Shown here piece after piece: positions 1 through 10,000 of a DNA stretch of 64,000 nt. Source of the DNA: Akanthomyces muscarius (lineage: Eukaryota; Ascomycota; Sordariomycetes; Hypocreales; Cordycipitaceae); contig NC_079245.1 of NCBI RefSeq assembly GCF_028009165.1, forward strand, positions 2,418,001 through 2,482,000, in the 5' to 3' direction. The translations under genes and the position numbers were made by a program. Every line of letters begins with the position of its first letter. The stretch's first letter is position 1. The notes under the pieces are model-generated. The model saw nothing but the letters and a program-made list of their open reading frames with translations, ran no database searches and was not told the origin of the DNA.

Positions 1-274
1 GCTGGTTGGCTTGTGAAAACCTTCAGCTTCGCCACGGTTGTCGTGGCTTCATCTCATCACCTTCGTCATAATTCTCTGCCACCACTTCTCGAGGCGACCA
101 TGTCCGGGACGTCTCTCGTTTTCTCTGCATCTAACTAGTTTCTTTGCGGTTGCTCTTTGTTTCTTTTTCTTTTCCTTCTCTGCCGGCCTGCTCTTTCAGC
201 GCCCATCGTTCTCTTCCGCCATCTATCCTCCCTAATTTCTTGATCTGCCGGCTACGTCCGCACAACCGACCACC
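1..274 (+). promoter_or_regulatory. Upstream region of the cis-prenyltransferase gene
   Basis: Pyrimidine-rich leader (long CT and T runs at about 60-220), typical of fungal promoters and 5' UTRs, running into the start codon at 275 with the good context ACCACCATGG. No gene is visible here; whatever lies to the left is outside the window. Confidence 0.5.
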
Positions 275-1496
275 ATGGCCAGCACCGTATCGCTACTCCG
301 CCGACTGATCCTCGAATCGCCGCCAGGAGAATGGGCCATTAACCAGCTGCGCGAGCTCCTCATCGGTGCCCTGAAGCAGGGCCCCGTCCCCCAGCATGTC
401 GCCTTCGAAATGGACGGCAACAGACGTTACGCTCGTACCCACCGAATGGAAACAGTCGAGGGTCATCACCGCGGCTTTGAAGCACTTGCCAGGGTGAGTT
501 ACGGGCATTGCGATTTGATTTACTGTTATGCAGTCGATTTTTCTGGCTAACTTCTGTCTTGCCAGATTATGGAAATATGTTACAAGTGTGGCGTCAAGGT
601 CGTCACTGTATATGCCTTTAGCATTGAAAACTTCAATCGTCCCAAATACGAGGTCGAGGGTCTCATGCAGCTTGCCAAGGTCAAGCTTGAGCAGCTTACT
701 ACGTATGGAGACATCCTGGATCGCTATGGCGCCTGTGTGCGCGTCCTCGGCCAGCGTGACATGATTCGCGACGATGTCCTGCAAGTGGTTGACAAGGCAG
801 TCGCCCGAACAAAGCACAATAACAAGTATGTCATGCATGCTAAACTATGGTGCCTCCCTCGCAACCATCTAACCAGTGGATAGGGCCGTGTTGAACATCT
901 GCTTTCCCTACACTTCTCGAGCCGAAATTACAACCGCGATCCGCGAGACCGTCCAAGACTTCCTCACTCCTCCTCCTCCCAAGAACACTCCTTTCTCGCC
1001 TTCACGTATCCGACAAAAGGTCCTCTCTTCCCAGTATGACGACCGGGACACGCTTCCGACCATCCGCGATGCTTCACCAGACCACCGTGCCGAGGGCGAC
1101 GCCGAAAAGGATGTGGACGGCGACACGGGCGACTCCTCTTCGACGCTCCTGCCCGACTCACCCCAGCCTCGTGTCCGCGCAAGAAAAAGCTCGACCGACT
1201 CTCTCCCCAATCCCGAGTCCATCACGACTGATACTCTGGACAGCCACATGTACACCTCGCTCGATCCGCCTCTGGACGTCTTTGTCCGCACCAGTGGTGT
1301 GGAGCGTCTCAGTGACTTTATGCTCTGGCAATGCCATCAAGATACGCACATCTTCTTCCTCAAGTGCTTCTGGCCAGATTTTGACCTGCAGCACTTTGTG
1401 TGGGTTCTACTGGAGTGGCAGTGGAGGCAGAAGCAAAAGGCGAGGGACGGCTCGGTGCAGATCAAGGGCAACAAGGTCCGCCGGGCGATGGAATAG
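275..1496 (+). CDS. RER2: Cis-prenyltransferase (dehydrodolichyl diphosphate synthase catalytic subunit)
   Basis: Three exons, 275-493, 566-825 and 884-1496, give 363 residues. The enzyme condenses isopentenyl diphosphate onto farnesyl diphosphate in cis to make the dolichol backbone for N-glycosylation and GPI anchors, at the ER membrane. The catalytic motif MDGNRRYAR lies near residues 48-56, followed by YAFSIENFNRP, AVLNICFPYTSR and the late conserved block RTSGVERLSDFMLWQ. The AVLNI block is only restored by the TAG acceptor at 881-883; the CAG a few bases earlier would give an immediate stop. The DGNRR motif and the absence of a terminal RXG tail argue for the catalytic Rer2/DHDDS subunit rather than Nus1. 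A poorly conserved, charged Ser/Pro-rich insert of about 100 residues separates the TSR block from the RTSG block. Confidence 0.93.
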
Positions 1497-2313
1497 GCAG
1501 TGGGAGATATACCCGAACCGTGTTATTTGCACTGCGGCTAGCATAGATGAGCTGAATCGTACCTATACTTCACATAGCCAAGTTGGTTTACACTTTGTTT
1601 GCAATTGCATACGTTTACATCTGGGAGCTTCCGTGGTCGAGGTTCTAGTGGCGTGTTTTTTGTTTTGTTTGTCACCAACACGTAACAATTCTAGTGACTG
1701 GAATACTCCTACTTCGTGAAAAATGTCCGTACTCTAATCGAGATTGCACCGATTGATGCGCTTCCCAAACCGTCAGCAGCCGAGGCGATCTTTGCCCTCC
1801 CGCGACGCCCAACTCGGCTTTGGCAGCCTCTCGGCCCTCTCCACGGCCTGGCCGGTGGGGATTGACAGTGCGCTGGCCGGGTACCGCAGCGGTACCTCGC
1901 CGCAACTTCTCCAGGACGTGACCCAGCGCGTTCCCCAGTATTATCAGCCGTACCCAAAAAGTATCTTGGGTACTTTGCCCGCCCGCTGCTATCAACCCAT
2001 TGCCAGCGTCGCCGCTGCGCCTGCCGCCAAATTTCGCGAGCGAGCTTCGCACAAGCCGTCATCGCATTCCCCCATTTCTCTCGCTCCCACAACACCACCA
2101 CCTCTCAGTCCGGCTGTTGCAGCGTCGTCCTGCGAGCCATGGCCTAGGGCATCTCCGATCCAAGGTCACTTTTTCTCTACACCCTACGATTACTGCCTTA
2201 CAGACCTCGTTTCCCACGGCACCCCTCGCTCGGTCGCGCTCTTCCTCGTCCGCCTCTTCTCGTCACTCGTTTCGCCGCACGCAACCACCGCCTCGGCGAC
2301 GGCAATCTTCACA
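1497..2313. other. Intergenic region between cis-prenyltransferase and ING genes
   Basis: Holds the 3' UTR of the upstream gene and the promoter/5' UTR of the ING gene. From 1744 to 2313 the ING reading frame stays open without a stop, with an in-frame ATG at 1756. The last 100 bases are strongly CT-rich, like a fungal transcription start region, so I treat it as non-coding. Confidence 0.5.
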
Positions 2314-4376
2314 ATGAAGTCGGCCAAGCTTCTACCAGCCGAACCCTCTTCGCATCGCAGGTCGCAGCCTGTTCGACAAACTCGCACGAACCCCCCGCGA
2401 AGCTCCCTCAATGCTGGCCGTGTGGGCGCCAGAGAGCCGCCCGCCTCTCGCCCGGTCGGCGACCAGCCCATCGACATATTCCCAGCGATAACGCATTTTG
2501 CGGATACAATGACTGCTCTTCCGAAAGAGTTGGTCCGCCATTTTACACTACTCAAGGAGGTTGACGCCAAAATTTTCGCCCCCCAAGAGCAGCTCTTCAA
2601 GCTCGTCTCTGCTGCCACGCAAGCCTCTCTTCCCAGTGCCCAGTCTCAGCATGATGCTGCGAGCACTGCTGCGCCGGTATCTGCGCCAATGAGTGCCCAG
2701 GGTAGCTCGACTGGCGGTGCGCAGACGAACCCTCTAGCGCCAGCCTCGACCGACGAGCCCAGCACCGTGGCCGGTGTCTTCGACCCTACAAACATCCCTC
2801 GGCGACAGCTGTTTCGTCAGACCGCTTTCAAAATACAAGAAATGCTAGTGTCACTCGAGGAAAAGAACCACGTCATCTCCACAGCCAATGAAGCTCTCCA
2901 ACACCAACTGGCCCGCGTCGAGGATGTTTGGCCCTACCTCGAAAACGAATTTAGCGACGAGGCAAAATGGGGCAGCGCAACGCACTGGGCATACCCTGAA
3001 AATCGAGGTGGCAAGTCCAGCTTCGAGCGAGCTCGGCGCGATGGCGCTGCTGCTATTTCTGCCGCTGCCCAAGCCTTGGCCGACGAGGCTGCGGCTCGGA
3101 GCGACGCCAGAAAGCAAGCGGTTCAGGCCAAGAAGAACATGAGAAATGCCAATCATGGCGCTGAAATGGATGGCCCTCGCGAGAAGAAGCCGTCAAGCAA
3201 AGCCAGAAAGGCCGAAGACGGCGACAATGTCGGTCTCGGTATCTCTGGCACCGCAAATGGAAACCCACAAAAGAGGCGCAAGACTGAAAAGGCGGCCGCC
3301 GGAGGCACTCCCATGGAGAGGTCAATCAGCTCTGCGCTTGGTAGCACAGCTTCCAAAGCTAAGACTAGTAGCCCTCGGGCAACTCCTGCTCCAGAGGGAG
3401 CCAAAAAGCGCCGCGCACTACCAACAGGCAGCGCGCCCCCAAAGAAGAAGTATGTTCAAAATCAAGCTTTAGGTGCGTTCGGTTGGCTAACAAGGTATAC
3501 AGGCCCGCCATTTCTGGCAAAACTCCATCTACGACATCGTCGCCGGTTGTTCACAACATCTCCGAGCCAAAGACTGGGGCATCACCAGCACCTACAAGCG
3601 CGCCTCGACCCGCATCTTCACGAGCCCGTCAAAATTCCGTCAATTCTGCCTCAGAGACTGGCAAGGCTCGTCGCCCCTCTGTCACAGCCAAGGTCACGAA
3701 TGGCAACACTGCGGACAAGCCCGATGCTGTTTCCGAGAAGCCCACAACCGTAACTGATGTTCCCCTACCATTCAAGACCGAGGCTGGCAAAAAGGATAGC
3801 GACAAGCAAGACCATACTACCACAGCGGCACCCCCAGTTCCCAAGAAAGAGACCAGGGTGGAACCGCCTGAAATCAAGACAGAGTCCACACCATCACTGC
3901 CGCAACCTGCCACAGTTACAACCAAGAGCGGCAGAGCAAGCAAACCTTCAACGCCAGCGCTCGCGACGTTTCAGGACGCTGCCGCTGCTCGAGCTTCAAG
4001 AGCACGCAATGATGCTAAGAAATCTCAGCGCAAGGGAAGCACGGCCCATCTTGTTGCACAGCAAGCTGCCGACGATGATGCAACCAGCAGCATGCAAGAA
4101 GAGGACGAAGGCGACATTGACGGTGATGAGCCAACTTACTGTTACTGCAACAGTGTCAGTTATGGTGAGATGGTTGCTTGTGACTCGGATGACTGCGAGC
4201 GGGAGTGGTTCCATTTGGATTGTGTCGGCCTGAAGGTCGCACCAGGCTCCAAAAGTATGTGTGCCTCATTGACAACAACATCGCGAGTATAGCTAACAGC
4301 ATAATCAGCAAAATGGTATTGCGAAGACTGCAAGGAACGGCTCAGATTGGCCGGTAAAAAAATCAGCACCCGGTAG
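2314..4376 (+). CDS. ING-family PHD-finger chromatin protein
   Basis: Exons 2314-3449, 3503-4254 and 4309-4376 give 651 residues. Residues about 55-215 resemble the ING N-terminal helical domain (PKELVRHFTLLKEVDAKI, RRQLFRQTAFKIQEMLVSLE), which anchors these proteins in histone acetyltransferase or deacetylase complexes. A long Lys/Ala/Pro-rich linker follows. Residues about 590-645 form a PHD finger with the C4HC3 pattern (CYC, ACDSDDC, WFHLDC, WYCEDC) that in this family binds trimethylated H3K4. Splicing at 4255-4308 is needed to complete the WYCEDC end of the finger. The start was set at 2314 because its context CACAATG is near ideal and a pyrimidine-rich leader precedes it; an in-frame ATG at 1756 would add 186 residues. 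Which of Yng1, Yng2 or Pho23 it matches cannot be decided by eye. Confidence 0.88.
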
Positions 4377-5160
4377 AAAAGTGGGCGCAGCAGAAAGCCC
4401 AAACGCCGGTGCTGCATTGTTGCGTATGGAAAGTCTAGCAGGAAGAGGTGATGATTTACTCGGACTTGTTGAAGTGATGTCTTTTCAAATAACTGAGCAT
4501 GAATAACACAAGGCGTTTATGGGATTGCAGATGCAGGAGTCTTTTGCTTTGGTGCCGCGGACGCTCACAATTCCTCACCAGTTGGCTTCATAGTGTTTTT
4601 ATTGGGCAGGCTTTTACCTGATTTATTGGCTCGAGACAACCAGAACATAGCATACTATTGTTTGAATATGATGAACCTATATTGTGTATGCAAATTCTAG
4701 CAAAAATTGAGAATCAAAACCTTCCACATATGAGGGAACAGGGCAGTCAACACCCAGGAGTAGTCTAACTGGATGTCACAGGAATAATTCCGCAGCGTCC
4801 CGCCTGCTAGGAAAGAGTAGAACCTTCAGATCAAAACAAAACAACTTTGACGATATCCTGTCACACCCCTTCCCACTGACAAGAAGCAAACCTATTTTTG
4901 AACAGCTCCAGGGTAGTGGTATGAAGCCTGAAATCCGTTCCCGCAGTGGACCGGTTTACCGCTTGATCGGAATAGTGGGTGTGGGGAACCACTTTGGGAA
5001 AAAAGAGCTGGGCGGTGACTACGATGACTAAGGTGGCAGAAAAAAAAAAAGTGGCAGACAGGCTCACTGATGGGGTCTGGTTTATCAGCGACGGCGAAAA
5101 GCACATTGTGCCAAAGAAAAATCAGGTTGGAAACGAAGAGACGGCCGAGAAGCAGACAAG
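4377..5160. other. Intergenic region before RLP24
   Basis: No gene visible. It contains the ING 3' UTR and, next to 5161, the RLP24 promoter with an A run at about 5040-5050. Short open frames on both strands have no recognisable features. Confidence 0.5.
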
Positions 5161-5981
5161 ATGCGGTACGTGGGAATTTTACGGGAACCGGAATTTTTGA
5201 CTGTTCAAGGAGCAGCCAAATATTCTGGTCATCAAGAAAAAAAATGCATTTACTAACTGCCGTTTTTATAGTATCGAAGATTGCTCGTTCTGCGGACGAC
5301 CCTCTTACCCGTCCAAGGGTATTACCTTTGTACGAAATGACGGTAAGCACTTCAAGACTGGCATTGCTTTTCAGAGCTAGACTCCCTTTGAAAAGAGAGA
5401 AGATGGCAGCCCAAACCTCTGGTTAATGGAGCACGCTTGCTGACCGACGCCTTTCACCCGCCACAGGAAAATCATTCCGATTCTGCCGATCCAAGTGCCA
5501 CCGCAACTTCAAGATGAAGCGCAACCCGCGCAAGCTCAAGTGGACCAAGGCATACCGCCGCAACGCGGGCAAGGAGATGGTCGTCGACAGCACGCTGCTC
5601 TTCGGCCAGCGCCGCAACGAGCCCGTTCGCTACGACCGCGACCTGGTGGCGCGCACGCTGGGCGCCATGCAGCGCGTCAGCGAGATCCGCCAGCGCCGCG
5701 AGCGCGTCTTCTACAAGAAGCGCATGGCGGGCAAGCGCGCGCGCGAGCTGGCCACGGCCCGCAAGCTCGTCGCCGAGAACGAGCACCTGCTGCCGCGCAT
5801 GCGCGGCAGCGAGAAGAAGCGCCTCGCCGAGATGGCGGCCGCCGGCGAGGAGGTCGACGTCGAGGCCGAGGAGGAGGCCGCGACCAAGGCGTACAAGAGC
5901 AAGGCGTTTGGCACGGAGAAGCGCAGGCTGCGCATGCGCGTGGACGGCGAGGTCGAGGAGGACGGCATGGACATGGACTGA
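5161..5981 (+). CDS. RLP24: Ribosome biogenesis protein RLP24 (ribosomal-like L24)
   Basis: Exons 5161-5165 (only ATGCG), 5272-5342 and 5467-5981 give 196 residues. RLP24 holds the place of ribosomal protein eL24 in pre-60S particles in the nucleolus and is exchanged in the cytoplasm after release by the AAA ATPase Drg1. The N terminus [18 protein letters not shown] and the later FRFCRSKC give the four zinc-binding cysteines C6, C9, C32 and C36. The block [18 protein letters not shown] is diagnostic of the L24e family, and the long basic/acidic helical tail (to residue 196) separates RLP24 from the shorter eL24 itself. The tiny first exon was placed because it restores the family start MRI exactly, with a GTACGT donor and a TACTAAC-type branch site. 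Exon 3 is much more GC-rich than the surroundings, as is common for highly expressed fungal genes. Confidence 0.95.
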
Positions 5982-6760
5982 ACGCGTGCATGACAAAGGA
6001 AAAACGTGGGGAGAAAAAGTCATGGAGTACCATATTGCATTGCGACGAGGAGAAGACGAAAAGAAAAAGAAACGCCGGAGCATCAACGACAGTCGAGCCA
6101 GTGGGGCGACATCGACAAAAAATCGAGGGGCAATACCGAAAGTGCCCTGCTTGGAGTCTTTGTGTTTCTTGTTTTTATTACAGAAAGTTTTTGGGATTTC
6201 TCAATGGGTTACGTTTTGTTGCTTTTTGCGGATTTTATATATACGCATTTTCGGCCTCCCTTTTTGTTACGGCTTCATGTCTCGAGATGTCACAGAGGCA
6301 TGCACACAAGAGGAAAAAGCACATGGGAATGCGTTTTGCTATAGAAGCGAGATGTTGAACATAGATCAAACTAGGTCACTGAATGACATGAAATATGAAA
6401 ATGAAAAACATCGCTAGCCGAGACACGGTGAACCCACGGGCTAGTACTCAACGAAAGCCTCCCTGGCGTTTCTATTTCACTGTACTCTGGATTCAGACAG
6501 TAGGCCCTTGGATCATAACAGTTGCTGCACAGGACAGCTGTCCTCGAGCCAGCAAAGCAACACTCGCAGGCGCGGAGTCCCATCGACCTTGGTATCGTCA
6601 ATATGCACACGATGTATTTGCACGGCTGTCGCTATCTGCGTGCTGGCCGGATTCGTCGCCTGCACCGTTCTGCAGATTGTCGTCGTTGGTGGGACCCGAG
6701 CTGCTATTTAGCATCCCTTCCCTGTTTTGTCGCCGCCGCCTTGTCTTCTGTACACTCCGG
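5982..6760. other. Intergenic region between RLP24 and the NLR tail
   Basis: The 3' ends of RLP24 (+) and of the NLR locus (-) converge here. I see AT-rich 3' UTR-like sequence and no supported gene. Confidence 0.5.
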
Positions 6761-7069
6761 CTACTCATTTCCGTCCGCAAGCGAAAAGAAATCATCCATG
6801 TTGGCGCAGCCGAGTTCCTTGGCCCAATAGACTGGTGTTCGACCAAACTGGTCCTCAGACAGCATATGAAATTTGCCAGTGGATAAAAGAATGCGCGTAG
6901 TGGCGTATTTTCGAAGCTTGACGGCAATGGAAAGCGCTGTCTGCCCAAACCTGTCTCTAGCCTCTAGGTCAACGCCTTCTGCAGAATCTCTCTTATCCAG
7001 CAGAAGCCTGCATACCTCAGCATGGCCCTGATCGGATGCGACAAGCAATGGAGTCCTCCCATCGATGTC
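6761..7069 (-). other. Ankyrin tail of the NLR locus, downstream of an in-frame TGA
   Basis: Immediately after the TGA at 7072-7070 and in the same frame, the minus strand encodes 102 more residues of ankyrin character before a final stop: DIDGRTPLLVASDQGHAEV, then DRFGQTALSIAVKLRKYA, then DQFGRTPVYWAKELG. The repeat register continues across the stop without any gap. This segment is therefore either the lost end of a truncated protein, a readthrough extension, or the second half of a nonsense-mutated gene. A splice event that removes the stop would also remove consensus ankyrin residues, so an intron is unlikely. Confidence 0.75.
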
Positions 7070-10000
7070 TCACGCTTCCATGTTTGCGCCTTTCTCCAGA
7101 AGGAGCCCAACAGTAGCGGCATGACCAACATGAGAGGCGGCCGAGAGTGGTGTCTGTCCCCAGTGGCACTTCGTCTCTATATTAGCGCTATTCTCTACCA
7201 GTAAATTGACAATATCGAAATGACTCTCGCAGAAGGCCGAGAGTAATGGTGTCTGACCGAAAATGTTTGTCACATCCTTGTTGGCCCCCCTTTCTAGCAG
7301 CAATTTGGCAACGGCTGTTCGCCCCTGCCAGGAGGCGACATACAACGGAGTCTCACTAACCACAGTGGTCTCTTCCAAGTTTGCTCCTCTCCCTAGTAGC
7401 AACTCGACGATATCAACATTACCCAGAAATGAGGCCCAGATCAATGGTGTATAGCCCTGTAGATCGGCAGCATTGATGACTGCTCCGAACTCAAGGCATA
7501 ATTCCACCATCTCGGTTTGTCCCCGTACCGTGACAAGCATAAGAGGGGTAAATCCCAGCAGATTTCTGGCTTCCAAGGCTGCATAGCTCTCAAGAAGAAG
7601 CTTGACAACTTGGAAGTGTCCTTCCCCTGCAGCAATGTGTAAGGCTGTCGCTCCTTCGGAGCTGACGGCATTAATGACGGCCCCAGATTCAAGACACAGT
7701 TCCACCACCTTTGTGTGCCCTTTTGCTGCGGCAAGCATAAGAGGAGTAAATCCCAGCAGATTTCTGGCTTCCAAGGCTGCACAGTTCTCAAGAAGAAGCT
7801 TGACAACTTGGAAGTGTCCTTTCCCTGTAGCAATGTGTAAGGCTGTCGTCGCTCCTTCGGAGCTGACGGCATTAATGACGGCCCCAGATTCTAGACACAG
7901 TTCCACCACCTTTGTATGCCCTTTTGCTGCGGCAAGTATAAGAGGGGTACAATCTAGCTCATCTCTGGCTTCTAAGGTTGCACTATTTTTTAGAAGCAGC
8001 CTAACAACCTGGAAATGTCCTTTCATTGCGGCCTTGTGCAACGCCGTCGCCCCTGAAGAGTTGACGGCATTGACATCCATCATTTGCTCAAGAAATAGCC
8101 GAACGATCACCTCGTACCCCTCAGAAGCTGCTTCCAGAAAAACTCCGATTTCCTTTTTCTCCTTCGTCCGAATGTCCACGCCTGCGTCGATCAGCAATTG
8201 CAATATATCAGCGCGACCTGTAACTGCGGCATAACAGGTAGCAGTCCAGCCATCATTGTCAATAGCATTAGTATCTACTCCTCTGCCCAACAGTAACTTG
8301 GCAATTTCTGTGGCTCCTTGAATCGAGGCTATGTGTAAGGGCGTCTGTCCCGCGTCATTCTTCGCCGTCGGATCAGCTCCGGCATCCAGCAACAACTCGA
8401 CGATATCGGTCAGGGACTTTGCGCAAGCAAACAGAAGAGGAGTCCAACCACTATTATTTTGCGCTTCTAAAACACCCTTGCCCTGGGGTTGAAATTTTAC
8501 AATTTCCACATGCCCTATAGAACATGCGCTGCTATACCTCGCGGCGAAATGACCCTCGTCAAGTGCTGAGTATCTGGCTTCTTGCTTGATGAGGAGACGA
8601 ACAGTCTCTACGTCGCCCGACAGAGCAGCTTTTTGGAACGCTGTTGAGCCTGCGTTGTTAGGTATGCAAATGTCTGCCCCATGATCAATTAGCATTTGGA
8701 GTAGATCCGCATGTCCTACCCTCGCGGCGAGATATGCTGGAGTAAAACCGTCGTTGCTTCTAGCATTGACTCCGAAAGCGTTATTTTCTTTGATGAGGAG
8801 CTTGGCGACTGATGATTGATCTCGTGTGACTGAAGCATGAAACGGGATCAACTGGCTATCTCGATTGATGTCAGACATATTTGCTGCGCATTCCAGCAAA
8901 AACCGGACCATGCCAACGCTGCCCTGGCCTGCAACGATGTGAAAAGGTGTTTTAATGGCAGTATTGAGATCCAAGCCGTTGCTTAAAAGAATCTCGGAAA
9001 TGTTGAGATGACAGTAGAAAGCAGCAGCGTGGAGGGTCCCCAGTCCCTCGTACATTGCATTAATGTTAGCTCCCCGCGCCAGGAGCATACGGACCATGTC
9101 AGCATGTCCACCGACACAGGCGTAATGTAAAGGCGTCAGTCCTTTCTGGGTATCGACGTCGAGCCCTGCATCCAGAAGCAATTGAAAAACACCAAGGTGG
9201 CCGTAGCGGGCAGTAATTTGAGTTAATGCCAAGCCTTTGTGATCAACGACAAAAGGATCAGCACCGCGCTCGAGCAGCAATTTTGCGGCGCCCACATTAC
9301 CGTCGACGGCTGCTTGAAATAACGGTGACATCGTATGTTGCCCCCCAGTACTTATACCAGAGCAGTCTTCCAAGAGCTTTTGAGCGACTTCAAGATGCCC
9401 GCCATTTGAGGCTAGGTGCAGCGCAGTAAACCCCTTTTTATTAACGGCGGAGCGATTAGCGCCACGGTCCAGCAACATCTGTACCGGAGCAGTTTGTCCT
9501 TGACAAGATGCGTAATGCAGCGGAGTGGACATGGGATCGCTACGCAAATTGACATCTACGCCTCTATCCAGAAAACTCTCCATGAGTTTTAGCTCGCCTC
9601 TTTGAGACGCAGTATGGAGTGCATTGTGACCGCATTTGCTTTGTATGAATATATCGGCGCGTGCATTCAGTAAAACCAGCGCCATATCAGGTTTCCCATG
9701 TAAGATTGCCAGCTGTAGAATCGTGAGTCCTGAACGTAGATGTATGTCGTTGACGTTGCAGTGGCCACTTTCTATCAAGTACTTGGCAGTTTCGATAAGA
9801 TTGAACCGTGTTGCGTAATAGAGCGGTCCTTCGTCGACCACTTGGTGTGGCTCATTTTCAACTGCTTCTTGAAAATCGAACCAGTCACGCCACAACTTCC
9901 AAATTGAACCCTTTTCGGTAAAGAATTCATTTGCTCGTCGAAATACTTCATCATGGTCAGAGGCGGCAGCATGCTCGTACCATTCATCGGCAGCGTAATC

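Noticed and set aside
7060..7080. GTGAGA at the NLR stop as an intron donor
   Set aside because: The nearest acceptor (CAG about 46 bp on) would remove consensus ankyrin residues and shift the frame into non-ankyrin sequence.
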